Shown: positions 45,601 to 54,630 of the stretch, in pieces
How the letters are laid out: each line of letters opens with the position of its first letter
Numbering within the stretch: the first letter of the stretch is position 1
Assembly: GCA_017889705.1 (NCBI GenBank)
Contig: JAGGAB010000022.1
Span: 1-64,000, forward strand
DNA: 64,000 bases
DNA from: Bacillota bacterium
GTDB taxonomy: Bacteria; Bacillota; Negativicutes; Sporomusales; Sporomusaceae
Direction of reading: 5' to 3'
Position numbers and translations under genes: made by a program
The notes under the pieces: generated by a model
What the model saw: the letters and a program-made list of their open reading frames with translations, nothing else
Databases searched by the model: none
What the model was told of the DNA's origin: nothing

Positions 45601-46452
45601 TTGACTGAGCCAGGCACGCTCTATTTATGTCCAACCCCGCTGGGAAATTTGGAAGATATGACTTTCCGGGTTGTGCGGATCTTAAAAGAAGCTTCTGCCA
45701 TCGCGGCAGAAGATACCAGACATACGCTTAAACTCTTAAACCATTTTGATATTCATTCCACACTTATCAGCTATCATGAACATAATAAAACCGAGCGGGG
45801 ACCGGAAATTATTGCGCGAATGCTGCAGGGCGAGACGATTGCTTTGGTTAGTGATGCCGGTATGCCGGGAATCTCTGATCCGGGAATGGATCTGGTTCGA
45901 CTGGCAATTGCCAATAACATAACTGTTGTACCGTTGCCTGGGCCTAATGCAGCACTTACGGCATTGATTGCTTCGGGGATGGATACGACCTTATTTACCT
46001 TTGTGGGTTTTTTGCCCAAAACCAATAAACACCGCCGCCAACTACTGGCCAAATTGGCGGTTTATCCGCATACTCTGGTATTTTATGAAGCGCCTCACCG
46101 CCTAAAGGCAACACTGACTGAACTGACAAAAGCCTTTGGTGACCGGCAAGCGGTAGCGGCTAGGGAGCTTACCAAGAAATTTGAGGAATTTGTACGTGGC
46201 AGCTTAAGCACCTTGGAACAGCATTTTGTTCAAAACCAGCCGAGGGGAGAATTTACCCTGATCGTGGGAGGTAATAACGATTGCCAAGAGCAAAATCAGA
46301 CCACTGATGCTGTGGCAGATGTTGATGTGGTACAGGCAGTACAGCTCTTAATAGAGCAGGGGATAAATAAAAAAGACGCCATCCGTCAGGTGGCGTCGCA
46401 GTATGGTTTGCCTAAGCGGCAAGTATACCAAGCTGTGCTTGATAGTGATTAG
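45601..46452 (+). CDS. rsmI: 16S rRNA (cytidine1402-2'-O)-methyltransferase
   Basis: Methyltransferase of the tetrapyrrole-methylase fold, 283 residues. GTLYLCPTPLGNLEDMT at the N-terminus, AAEDTRHTLKLLNHFDI near 35 and SDAGMPGISDPG near 80 are the family motifs. It starts with TTG after AGGTGAAC, six bases after trmN6. Its end overlaps the convergent abrB gene by four bases. Confidence 0.93.
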   Translation: MTEPGTLYLCPTPLGNLEDMTFRVVRILKEASAIAAEDTRHTLKLLNHFDIHSTLISYHEHNKTERGPEIIARMLQGETIALVSDAGMPGISDPGMDLVRLAIANNITVVPLPGPNAALTALIASGMDTTLFTFVGFLPKTNKHRRQLLAKLAVYPHTLVFYEAPHRLKATLTELTKAFGDRQAVAARELTKKFEEFVRGSLSTLEQHFVQNQPRGEFTLIVGGNNDCQEQNQTTDAVADVDVVQAVQLLIEQGINKKDAIRQVASQYGLPKRQVYQAVLDSD

Positions 46453-46697
46453 ATAGCTTTTTGGCCCATGGTTTCAAGGCAAGACTTGCAAACCTTCTTG
46501 TTTTTAAAATCGGTTACGTCAGCTGCGTTGCCGCAAAATACACAGGCTGGTTCATACTTGCGGAGAATGATACGGTCGCTGTCAACATAAATCTCAAGTG
46601 CGTCTTTTTCTTCGATATCAAGAGTGCGGCGCAATTCGATAGGAATTACCACCCTGCCTAGTTCATCTACCTTGCGTACAATGCCAGTTGATTTCAT
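46449..46697 (-). CDS. abrB: AbrB/SpoVT-type transition-state regulator
   Basis: DNA-binding swapped-hairpin protein of 82 residues starting MKSTGIVRKVDELGRVVIPI, almost identical to the AbrB signature. The C-terminus has a CVFCG and CKSC pair that may bind zinc. GGGAGACAGG precedes the ATG at 46697. AbrB controls transition-state and sporulation genes in Bacillus; the target here is unknown. The AT-rich gap to metG (46698-46979) holds the divergent promoters. Confidence 0.92.
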   Translation of the reverse strand: MKSTGIVRKVDELGRVVIPIELRRTLDIEEKDALEIYVDSDRIILRKYEPACVFCGNAADVTDFKNKKVCKSCLETMGQKAI

Positions 46698-46912
46698 TTT
46701 CTTCCTGTCTCCCTTCACTTACTCTAAATTTTCACGAACACTGAATAACAATATTCGACAAAACTCGCTCAACTAAATAATACCAAATATTACAAAGCAT
46801 GTCAACCCAAATTTTTACAAAAAATTAAAATTTTTTAAAATTTGTCTTTTGTGATGAATAAAACGCGCATCCACTGTCATATACTACTACTTTCTGTCGA
46901 AAAATACAACTA

Positions 46913-46941
46913 TTGACAAATAAATTTTCAATGTATATAAT
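46913..46941 (+). promoter_or_regulatory. Consensus sigma-A promoter of metG
   Basis: TTGACA, exactly 17 bp, then TATAAT, both perfect. The start near 46948 leaves a leader of about 32 nt, too short for a T-box. Confidence 0.88.
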
Positions 46942-46979
46942 TGGAAAAATATAAAATGCGTTCGCTTAAGGAGGACATT

Positions 46980-48917
46980 ATGTCGAAAAAACCTTTTTAT
47001 ATCACTACCCCGATTTATTATCCGAGTGACCGGTTACATATCGGCCATGCATACTGTACTACGATTGCCGATAGCATTGCCCGTTATAAGCGACTATCAG
47101 GCTATGACGTATTTTTTCTGACTGGGTCTGACGAGCATGGACAAAAGATTCAGCGTAAAGCCGAGGAAGCCAATACTACGCCAATTGCGTATGTAGATAA
47201 AATAGTGGATTCGTTTAAGCATCTGTGGGAAAAATTGGACATATCGAACGACGATTTTATCCGCACTACCGAGAGACGACATCATGAATTGGTGCAGGCT
47301 GTATTTCAGAAAATTTATGACCAGGGCGATATTTATAAAGCCGAATATGAGGGCTGGTATTGTACTCCCTGCGAAACTTTCTGGATGGAACGTCAGTTAA
47401 CTGACGGCAAATGTCCGGATTGTGGGCGACCAGTCGAGATTGTCAAGGAAGAAAGCTACTTTTTCCGGATGTCCAAGTATCAGGAGCGGCTGCTGAAGTT
47501 TATTGAAGAAAATCCTGAGTTTATTCAGCCGGTTTCACGCCGTAATGAAATGATTAATTTTATCAAGGGCGGTTTAGAAGATTTGTGTGTTTCGCGAACC
47601 ACCTTTGATTGGGGAATTCCTGTTCCCTTTGATACCAAGCATGTAGTTTACGTATGGTTTGATGCGTTGACAAACTATATAACTGCAGCGGGTTATTTAG
47701 ATGACAGGGAGAAATTTGCTAAGTATTGGCCTGCTGATATCCATCTTGTTGGCAAGGAGATTGTTCGTTTCCACAGTATCATCTGGCCGGTAATTTTGAT
47801 GGCGCTGGATATTGAGTTGCCGAAAAAAGTATACGGGCATGGTTGGCTGGTAGTTGAAGGCGACAAAATGTCCAAATCCAAAGGCAATGTAATTGACCCG
47901 CTGGCACTGATCGATGAATTCGGTGCTGATGCTATTCGGTACTTTTTGCTGCGGGAAATTACGCTGGGTCTTGATGGAAACTTCTCGCGGGATGCGCTGA
48001 TTAGCCGAATCAATGCTGATCTTGCTAATGATCTGGGGAATCTTTTGCATCGCAGCCTGAGCATGATTGGCCGTTTTAATGGCGGAATTATTGAAGCTGC
48101 CGGTGAAGCCGAGCCTGTTGATCAGGATCTTATTGAGTTGGCGCAAAATACAGCTGCCGTGTATCAAAAATATATGGATCAGCAGGATATTAATGGTGCG
48201 CTCAAAGCGGTTTGGGCACTTATTGGACGTACTAATAAATATATTGATGAAACCGGGCCGTGGGCACTGGCTAAAGACCCTGCCAAAAAGGGTCGGTTGA
48301 ATACTGTGTTATACAACTTGGCTGAAGTGCTAAGAATTGTGTCTATTTTAATTTCACCCTTCATGCCGCAAACATCGCCGAAGATTTGGGCGCAGCTTGG
48401 TATTGCTGCAAATTTTGCTGATGTACAGTTAGCTGATGCCAAAGCCTGGGGTCGTATTGAGGCATGTACGGCTATTGCCAAAGCTGAACCGATTTTCCCG
48501 CGCATTGAGGAAGCTCCGGTTAATGAGGCTCAAGCCCAGCCAGCAGAGGCAATCGCAGTGCCAGCGCCGCAGCCTGAAGCTGAAGCAGCACCGGATACAC
48601 CAGAAATTACCATTGATGAATTTGCCAAAGTCGATTTGCGGGTAGCCAAAGTGCTCGCAGCCGAAAAAGTTAAGAAGGCCGATAAATTATTGCTCTTGAC
48701 TGTGGATTTGGGAACCGAGCAGCGTACCATCATCTCAGGTATTGCTAAACATTATGAGCCTGAGCAGCTAGTCGGACAAAATGTTGTTATGGTCGTTAAC
48801 TTGAAACCGGCTAAAATCCGAGGGATTGAATCTCGCGGTATGGTTCTAGCCGCATCCTGCGACGATAAGCTGCAGCTTGTTACTGCCGATATGCCGGCAG
48901 GCAGCAAGGTGAAGTAA
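46980..48917 (+). CDS. metG: Methionyl-tRNA synthetase
   Basis: Class I synthetase of 645 residues charging tRNA-Met. HIGH is read in DRLHIGHAY, the zinc knuckle in CTPCE and CPDCG (near 130-150) and KMSKS in GDKMSKSKGNVIDP (near 300). A proline/alanine linker (near 520-540) leads to a C-terminal EMAP-II-like tRNA-binding domain (FAKVDLRVAKVLAAEKV). AAGGAGG before the ATG at 46980 sets the start. Confidence 0.96.
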   Translation: MSKKPFYITTPIYYPSDRLHIGHAYCTTIADSIARYKRLSGYDVFFLTGSDEHGQKIQRKAEEANTTPIAYVDKIVDSFKHLWEKLDISNDDFIRTTERRHHELVQAVFQKIYDQGDIYKAEYEGWYCTPCETFWMERQLTDGKCPDCGRPVEIVKEESYFFRMSKYQERLLKFIEENPEFIQPVSRRNEMINFIKGGLEDLCVSRTTFDWGIPVPFDTKHVVYVWFDALTNYITAAGYLDDREKFAKYWPADIHLVGKEIVRFHSIIWPVILMALDIELPKKVYGHGWLVVEGDKMSKSKGNVIDPLALIDEFGADAIRYFLLREITLGLDGNFSRDALISRINADLANDLGNLLHRSLSMIGRFNGGIIEAAGEAEPVDQDLIELAQNTAAVYQKYMDQQDINGALKAVWALIGRTNKYIDETGPWALAKDPAKKGRLNTVLYNLAEVLRIVSILISPFMPQTSPKIWAQLGIAANFADVQLADAKAWGRIEACTAIAKAEPIFPRIEEAPVNEAQAQPAEAIAVPAPQPEAEAAPDTPEITIDEFAKVDLRVAKVLAAEKVKKADKLLLLTVDLGTEQRTIISGIAKHYEPEQLVGQNVVMVVNLKPAKIRGIESRGMVLAASCDDKLQLVTADMPAGSKVK

Positions 48918-48918
48918 G

Positions 48919-49683
48919 ATGTTGTTTGATTCACACGCGCATCTTGACGATAACCGGTTCGATAATGACCGGGCAGAAGTGATTGAGCGGGCCAAAGAAG
49001 CTGGTATTGTGGGGATTGTCAATGCCGGTGCTACGATGGAATCTTCGGCTCGGTCGATTGCCCTGGCAGAAGAATATGATTTTATTTATGCCGCAGTCGG
49101 TATCCATCCCCATGATGCTAAAGAAGCTAGTAAATGTGATTATGACCAACTTGCCGCCTGGGCCGTAAACCCTAAGGTTGTGGCCATTGGCGAAATAGGG
49201 CTTGATTACTACTATGATTTATCGCCACGCGAGGTGCAGCAGCAGGTGTTTATTCGTCAGCTTGATGTAGCCCGCCAATGCAATAAACCGTTTATTATCC
49301 ATGACCGGGACGCTCATGGTGATATTATGGATATTCTTAAAAAAGAAGCTAAAGGCTTAACTGGGGTGCTGCATTGTTATTCTGGCAGTTGGGAGATGGC
49401 TAAAGAAGTTCTCAAGATGGGCTTTTATATTTCATTTGCCGGCCCGGTTACCTATGCCAAAGACGGGAAGCTCAAAGAAGTGGCGACCAATGTGCCGCTT
49501 GACCGTCTCTTGGTTGAGACAGATTGCCCCTATCTCACTCCCAAACCTTATCGGGGGCGGCGCAATGAACCGGCCTATGTCAAATTTACGGCTGAGGAAG
49601 TGGCCGGCGTCCGCGGGATGGATTTTGCTGCGCTGGCTGAAGCGGCTACCGCAAACACCAAACATCTTTTTGGTATTGCGTAA
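48919..49683 (+). CDS. tatD: TatD-family metal-dependent DNase
   Basis: TIM-barrel nuclease of 254 residues (Bacillus YabD). Metal ligands include DSHAHLDD at the start, GEIGLDYYYD (near 93), HDRDAH, LHCYSG and VETDCPYL. It begins one base after metG, so it is translationally coupled. Confidence 0.94.
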   Translation: MLFDSHAHLDDNRFDNDRAEVIERAKEAGIVGIVNAGATMESSARSIALAEEYDFIYAAVGIHPHDAKEASKCDYDQLAAWAVNPKVVAIGEIGLDYYYDLSPREVQQQVFIRQLDVARQCNKPFIIHDRDAHGDIMDILKKEAKGLTGVLHCYSGSWEMAKEVLKMGFYISFAGPVTYAKDGKLKEVATNVPLDRLLVETDCPYLTPKPYRGRRNEPAYVKFTAEEVAGVRGMDFAALAEAATANTKHLFGIA

Positions 49684-49768
49684 TTATTAATTTTGTGTAA
49701 AATTATAGATAAGTAACAAGATGAAATAAAACATTGACTAGTAAAATGTGTACTAGCAGGAATAATTT

Positions 49769-49820
49769 GGAAATTCGGCGAATAGTTTATCAATAACTAC
49801 TTATCGTCGAATTTTTTATT
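49769..49820 (+). terminator. Terminator of the metG-tatD operon
   Basis: AAATTCGGCGA pairs with TCGTCGAATTT (one mismatch) around a 22-nt loop; TTTTATTTTT follows. Confidence 0.7.
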
Positions 49821-49888
49821 TTTCATGTATGCAAAATAAAAAATATGGGAATAACTATGCAAAAGTAATCATAATCACAGTTTGTTAT

Positions 49889-49917
49889 TTGACTAATTAG
49901 CTGTGCTATGATATAAT
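49889..49917 (+). promoter_or_regulatory. Promoter of yabE
   Basis: TTGACT, a 17-bp spacer and TATAAT, about 30 bp before the ATG of yabE. Confidence 0.8.
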
Positions 49918-49946
49918 TTTATGGCTCGCAGAAAGGGGGAATTTTC

Positions 49947-50933
49947 ATGAGTGATGAAAGGTCTATATTGGCAAAATATGGACAGCACAAAGTGGTAGTG
50001 ATTGTTGCACTATTGCTGGCATCACTGGTGGCAACCGGATTTGTCTGGGCGCATAAACAGGTACATATTATCGCAGACGGCAAAGACTATACTGTCAATA
50101 CCTTGTACACAAGTCCGCATAAAATTTTACAAAAAGCTGGGATAGCACTTGCTTCTGATGATGAAATCAGGTTATCGACAACAAGTGTGACCGGCGGAAC
50201 CGTTATTGAAGTGTTCCGCGCTATACCGGTAGTGGTTAGCTATCAAGGCAAAAATATTAATTTGCTTGCTGCTAAGCCTACGGTGCGGGAAGTTGCCGAC
50301 CAGGCCGGAGTGCCAAAAGACAAAGTCAGATTGGTGCCGGGTGATGACACTAGACCGGTTGCCGGGATGAACATTAAGGCTATTGCTTTAAGCGAAAAAG
50401 TCGAAGAACAGGAGATTCCTGATTTATACCAAGTTGTTCGTCAACCTGATCCTACCTTGGAGAAAGGTTTGGAGACAGTTGAACAGGCTGGTGAGAACGG
50501 CCTGAAAAAAGCCACAGTGCGTGTTAGATTTGAAGACGGTGTCAAAGTTTCATCAGATGTTTTAGCGGAGGTCGTGGCAGTAGCTGCCAAACCACAGATT
50601 GTCCGGGTGGGAACCCGGGAGGTGGTGGATACCTCGCGTGGAGCGATGCGCTTCCGGGATGTGCGCTACATGGAAGCCAGCGCGTATTTACCAACAGATG
50701 GCTCAGCTGAGGGCTTGACGGCAACAGGAATTGCCGCAGGCCATGGTATTGTAGCGGTTGACCCTGATGTCATTCCGCTTGGAACGCAGGTGTATGTTCC
50801 GGGGTATGGAGTAGGCCTAGCTGCCGATACCGGTGGAGCGATTATTGGCGATAAGATTGACCTGTGTATGGAAAGTGCCAGCGAAGCCTGGCGCTTTGGC
50901 CGCCGAACCGTAAAGGTGTATATTCTAGAGTAA
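49947..50933 (+). CDS. yabE: YabE-like cell-wall protein (DUF348-G5-3D)
   Basis: Exported wall-associated protein of 328 residues related to YabE and resuscitation-promoting factors. One N-terminal membrane anchor (about 18-35), two DUF348 repeats (HIIADGKDYTVNTLYT; VSYQGKNINLLAAKPTVRE), a G5-like segment (near 155-225) and a C-terminal 3D domain (ATGIAAGHGIVAVDPDVIPLG, DTGG, KIDLCMESA) with catalytic aspartates of the lytic-transglycosylase fold. AAAGGGGG precedes the ATG. It lies at its usual place between tatD and rnmV. Confidence 0.9.
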   Translation: MSDERSILAKYGQHKVVVIVALLLASLVATGFVWAHKQVHIIADGKDYTVNTLYTSPHKILQKAGIALASDDEIRLSTTSVTGGTVIEVFRAIPVVVSYQGKNINLLAAKPTVREVADQAGVPKDKVRLVPGDDTRPVAGMNIKAIALSEKVEEQEIPDLYQVVRQPDPTLEKGLETVEQAGENGLKKATVRVRFEDGVKVSSDVLAEVVAVAAKPQIVRVGTREVVDTSRGAMRFRDVRYMEASAYLPTDGSAEGLTATGIAAGHGIVAVDPDVIPLGTQVYVPGYGVGLAADTGGAIIGDKIDLCMESASEAWRFGRRTVKVYILE

Positions 50934-50936
50934 GGA

Positions 50937-50979
50937 AAAATGGCAGAGTCTTGAGCTCTGCCGTTTTCTTTCTTTTTTT
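50937..50979 (+). terminator. Terminator of yabE
   Basis: AAAATGGCAGAG pairs with CTCTGCCGTTTT, followed by TTTCTTTTTTTG. Confidence 0.85.
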
Positions 50980-51050
50980 GTTCAGGGCAGGAGTAGCCAA
51001 GGCGGATAACGAAGTATTCACAATTACATTTGGTGAAGGGAATGGTGTTA

Positions 51051-52769
51051 TTGGCTGGCTTGAACCCGAGTTTTTTAAAAGATTGCTGGGAACTGGCCCG
51101 GGGTTATTGGCGTTCCGAAGAAAAATGGCGGGCTTGGGGGCTAACGGCGATAATTGTAACGCTTAATTTAGCCCATGTTTATATTTTGGTGTTAATTAAT
51201 AAATGGTATAACCGTTTTTATAATGCGCTGCAGAATTTTGACAAAGAAGAATTTTTTAGTGCGTTAGGCGAGTTTAGTTTACTGGCTGGTATTTTTATTG
51301 TTGTAGCCGTATATGAACTGTATTTGCAGCAGATGCTGGAAATTAAGTGGCGGCGCTGGATGACAGAGAAGTATTTAAACAGTTGGCTTGCCAAAAGAAC
51401 CTATTACCGTTTACAGCTTATTGATAATAACACGGACAATCCTGACCAACGTATTAGTGAAGACTTGCGGCTGTTTACCAATTACACGCTGCGTTTGTCG
51501 CTTGGTCTATTAAAGGCGCTTGTTACACTGGTATCGTTTATTGCTATTTTATGGGAACTGTCAGGGACGCTGGCGCTTCCGATTGGTGGCTCGGTAGTGG
51601 AAGTTTCCGGCTATATGGTCTGGGTGGCCATATTATATGCAGTTGTAGGCACTTGGCTGACCCATAAAATTGGCAAACCACTGGCCAAACTTAATTTTGA
51701 CCAACAGCGTTATGAGGCAGATTTTCGTTTTAGCCTTATACGGCTGAGAGAAAATAGTGAAAGCATTGCCTTTTATGGTGGGGAAGCACGAGAAGGCAGG
51801 GCTTTTATGGGAAGATTTAATCATGTGCTGGGGAATTTCTGGGAGATCATGAAGCGCCAGAAACAACTGACCTGGTTTACTTCAGGCTATGGTCAAATTG
51901 CAATCATTTTTCCGATTTTAGTGGCGGCTCCTCGTTACTTTGCCAAAGAAATTCAGCTTGGCGGGTTGCTGCAGACATCATCTGCTTTTGGGAAAGTACA
52001 AGATTCTTTATCTTTTTTCGTAGAAAGCTATCCGTTGCTGGCAGAGTGGAAGTCGGTAGTTGACCGGCTTACCGGTTTTATCGCCAATATGGAAAAAGTC
52101 GGTCAGTTAGCTAATGGTGATGCTACCATTCGTCAGACGGCCGAGCAGACATTGGCGGTATCCGGGCTGACTATCCGGTTGCCGGACGGTCGTAACTTGC
52201 TGTCAGATTTGAGCCTCTCACTTGCGGCAGGTGATTCTTTGCTAGTTGCCGGGCCGTCAGGCAGCGGTAAAAGTACACTGCTGCGGGCGTTGTCAGGATT
52301 ATGGCCGTATACGCAAGGTGAGATTACTATGCCGGAACAACAAAACGCGCTGTTTCTGCCACAAAAAACCTATTTGCCGCTAGGGACGCTGCGCGAGGCC
52401 GTGCTCTATCCCGGAACTAGCCAGACGGTTACTGATGAAGAAATTTGTACGGCTATGTCGCTGTGTAAGCTTGACGGGCTTACCAAGCAACTTGATACGG
52501 TAGAAGAATGGTCGCATGTGTTGTCGCTGGGTGAGCAGCAACGGATTGCTTTTGTACGGGCGCTACTTCATAAGCCTGCCTGGCTGTTTCTGGATGAAGC
52601 TACATCTGCCCTTGATGAACCTACTGAGCGTGTGTTGTACACACTGTTAAGCGAGCAACTGAAAAATACAGCAATGATCAGTGTAGGGCACCGCAGCACA
52701 CTCAGCAACTATCATAAAAAGAAGTTAACCCTTGATGGAACCGGTTGTTGGAGTATGCTGGCTTTATGA
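51051..52769 (+). CDS. ABC transporter, permease fused to ATPase (YddA/SbmA-like)
   Basis: Half-size ABC exporter/importer of the ABCD/YddA family, 572 residues from a TTG at 51051. That start has GAAGGGA 9 bp upstream; ATG 51042 and GTG 51030 are alternatives. The membrane domain (about 25-320) begins FLKDCWELARGYWRSEEKWR. The ATPase (350-570) has Walker A GPSGSGKST, signature LSLGEQQRIA and Walker B WLFLDEATSALDE. SbmA relatives move peptides or cobalamin-like molecules; the substrate here is unknown. It is an extra gene in the yabE-rnmV interval. Confidence 0.88.
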   Translation: MAGLNPSFLKDCWELARGYWRSEEKWRAWGLTAIIVTLNLAHVYILVLINKWYNRFYNALQNFDKEEFFSALGEFSLLAGIFIVVAVYELYLQQMLEIKWRRWMTEKYLNSWLAKRTYYRLQLIDNNTDNPDQRISEDLRLFTNYTLRLSLGLLKALVTLVSFIAILWELSGTLALPIGGSVVEVSGYMVWVAILYAVVGTWLTHKIGKPLAKLNFDQQRYEADFRFSLIRLRENSESIAFYGGEAREGRAFMGRFNHVLGNFWEIMKRQKQLTWFTSGYGQIAIIFPILVAAPRYFAKEIQLGGLLQTSSAFGKVQDSLSFFVESYPLLAEWKSVVDRLTGFIANMEKVGQLANGDATIRQTAEQTLAVSGLTIRLPDGRNLLSDLSLSLAAGDSLLVAGPSGSGKSTLLRALSGLWPYTQGEITMPEQQNALFLPQKTYLPLGTLREAVLYPGTSQTVTDEEICTAMSLCKLDGLTKQLDTVEEWSHVLSLGEQQRIAFVRALLHKPAWLFLDEATSALDEPTERVLYTLLSEQLKNTAMISVGHRSTLSNYHKKKLTLDGTGCWSMLAL

Positions 52770-52825
52770 TAATGCAGCTTGGATGCCTGATAAGTGGCTG
52801 TTGGAACAGTCAGCAGGTTGCCTTG

Positions 52826-53104
52826 CCGTAACGGAAAGTATAACTTCCCTAAGAACAGGATAAGGGCAATATCGACTTCTGCCGTCGCTAAAGCTCGGCA
52901 CAAGCCGTGTTTTCTTTACCGTAACGGAAAGTATAACTTCCCAAAGAACAGGATAAGGGCAACATCGGCTTCCACCATCGCTAAAGCTCGGCGCAAGCCG
53001 TGTTTTCTTTACCGTAACGGAAAGTATAACTTCCCAAAGAACAGGATAAGGGCAACATCGACTTCCGCCGTCGCTAAAGCTCGGCGCAAGCCGTGTTTTC
53101 TTTA
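52826..53104 (+). repeat. Dispersed repeat, three tandem 93-bp copies
   Basis: Copies start at 52826, 52919 and 53012, an exact 93-bp period. Each reads CCGTAACGGAAAGTATAACT, then AAGAACAGGATAAGGGCAA, then GCTAAAGCTCGGC.CAAGCCG and TGTTTTCTTTA. Copies 2 and 3 hold the CGGC-GCAA-GCCG hairpin with a GNRA loop. Since 93 is a multiple of three, a frame of 121 codons stays open across it (52794-53159) with a 31-residue repeat, but it has no ribosome site and the copy at 31655 has a stop in that frame. These copies fill the 386-bp gap between the ABC transporter and rnmV. Confidence 0.9.
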
Positions 53105-53155
53105 TAAATATAGTGGATATTATATAGATACTGTGGATAAAAGATGGAGTGCAAA

Positions 53156-53725
53156 ATGATTAAAGAAGTAATTGTGGTTGAGGGCAAACAGGATATTGCG
53201 GCTGTTAAACGGGCAGTAGATGCCGAATGTATTGCTACCGAAGGATTTAATCTATTGCCGCGCATCATAAGCCGGATTGAGGATGCTTATAAAAAGCGGG
53301 GGATTATTATCCTGACTGACCCCGATAGTGCCGGTGAACGCATTCGTAAATATCTTGCTCAGCGATTTCCTGAGGCTAAACATGCCTTTGTACCCAAAGA
53401 ACAAGCCTATGCCCACGATGATATTGGCATTGAACAAGCATCCCCGGCAGCTATTAAAGATGCACTTAATAAGGTGCGGCTGCAGGAATGGCAGCCTTCC
53501 CATGAATTTAGCTGGCAGGATGTGATAACTGCCAGACTGACCGGTGTGCCTGACGCTACCAACCGCCGGGCTGCTATGGGTGAAACGTTAGGTATCGGGT
53601 ATGCTAATGCCAAAGGTTTTTTATACAGGCTTAATCATTATGGCGTTACCCGGGCAGAATTTGAGGGAGCAGTAAATAAATTAGATAGTGCTGCGGAGAG
53701 TGGCAGCAATATGGAGGAACCATAG
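53156..53725 (+). CDS. rnmV: Ribonuclease M5
   Basis: Toprim-domain endonuclease of 189 residues that matures 5S rRNA. The acidic motifs are VVVEGKQD (near 7-13) and LTDPDSAGERIRK (near 57-69). The C-terminal DUF4093 part has RRAAMGETLGIGYANAKGFL. GGAG before the ATG at 53156 sets the start. It partly overlaps no other gene and ends one base before the ksgA start codon. Confidence 0.93.
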   Translation: MIKEVIVVEGKQDIAAVKRAVDAECIATEGFNLLPRIISRIEDAYKKRGIIILTDPDSAGERIRKYLAQRFPEAKHAFVPKEQAYAHDDIGIEQASPAAIKDALNKVRLQEWQPSHEFSWQDVITARLTGVPDATNRRAAMGETLGIGYANAKGFLYRLNHYGVTRAEFEGAVNKLDSAAESGSNMEEP

Positions 53726-53726
53726 T

Positions 53727-54590
53727 ATGGCAATTAAGCCGTGTATTGCGCAAAAAGATGTAACTTTACATATAGTAAGAACCTTTGGTATTCACATGAG
53801 TAAAAAATTAGGACAAAACTTTCTGATTGATGCCAATGTTGTAGACGGCATTGTAGCGGCTGCTGCTATTACTGAAGGCGATCCTGTACTTGAAATTGGG
53901 CCAGGGATCGGCACGCTGACACAGGGGCTGGCCGAAGCCGGCGCTGAGGTTACTGCAGTTGAACTTGACCGCCGGCTGCTTGATGTGCTGGGCAAGACTT
54001 TAGAAGGCTATAATAATGTTCGAATTATTCATGGTGATATTTTAAAAATAGACATTTCCCGGGAAATAAACAAAGAAAAATACAAAGTTGTAGCCAATTT
54101 GCCTTATTATATTACGACACCAATTATTATGAAATTTCTCGAAGAGAAGCTGCCTGTCGAATTGCTTGTAACCATGGTGCAAAAAGAAGTAGCTGAGCGC
54201 ATGGTGGCTAAGCCGGGCGGCAAAGACTATGGCGCGCTGTCGGTAGCTGTTCAGTATTATACGCAGCCGGAAATTATGTTCATTGTGCCGCCACAGGCTT
54301 TCCTTCCGCCACCGGCGGTGGAATCAGCCGTTATTCGCTGCACGGTTCGATCTAAACCACCGGTTGAAGTTGCCAGTGAAAAGATGTTTTTCCGGGTGGT
54401 CAAAGCGGCGTTCGCGCAGCGGCGCAAAACGCTCGCTAACGGACTTAAAGCGGCCGGTCTAAATAAAGACGATCTGGAACAAGTATTGACGCAAGCCGGA
54501 ATAGATGGCACCCGGCGAGGTGAGCAGTTATCACTTGATGAGTTTGCCGCCATTGCCAACGCCTGGACAAAGCTCTTAAATGCTAACTGA
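53727..54590 (+). CDS. ksgA: 16S rRNA (adenine1518/1519-N6)-dimethyltransferase
   Basis: KsgA/RsmA, 287 residues. KLGQNFLIDANVVDGIV at 25-45, SAM motif GPGIGTLTQGLAEAG, NLPYYITTPI (near 125) and FRVVKAAFAQRRKTLANGL are all present. GGAGGAACC precedes the ATG at 53727. Follows rnmV directly as in Bacillus. Confidence 0.96.
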   Translation: MAIKPCIAQKDVTLHIVRTFGIHMSKKLGQNFLIDANVVDGIVAAAAITEGDPVLEIGPGIGTLTQGLAEAGAEVTAVELDRRLLDVLGKTLEGYNNVRIIHGDILKIDISREINKEKYKVVANLPYYITTPIIMKFLEEKLPVELLVTMVQKEVAERMVAKPGGKDYGALSVAVQYYTQPEIMFIVPPQAFLPPPAVESAVIRCTVRSKPPVEVASEKMFFRVVKAAFAQRRKTLANGLKAAGLNKDDLEQVLTQAGIDGTRRGEQLSLDEFAAIANAWTKLLNAN

Positions 54591-54593
54591 ACG

Positions 54594-54630
54594 AAAACCC
54601 TGCTCTTATTTTGAGCAGGGTTTTTCATTT
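54594..54630. terminator. Bidirectional terminator between ksgA and the glycosyltransferase gene
   Basis: Perfect 12-bp stem AAAACCCTGCTC / GAGCAGGGTTTT with a 7-nt loop and T on both strands. The stop codon of the minus-strand gene is inside it. Confidence 0.88.

Noticed and set aside
46948..46979. A possible T-box ahead of metG
   Set aside because: The leader from a consensus promoter is only about 32 nt, with no room for a T-box.
52826..53104. Three regular repeats that could suggest a CRISPR array
   Set aside because: The whole 93-bp unit is conserved, with no variable spacers and no cas genes.
52794..53159. A 121-codon open frame with a 31-residue repeat, looking like a small repeat protein
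   Set aside because: It arises because the 93-bp DNA repeat is a multiple of three. There is no ribosome site, and the related copy at 31655 contains a stop in that frame.
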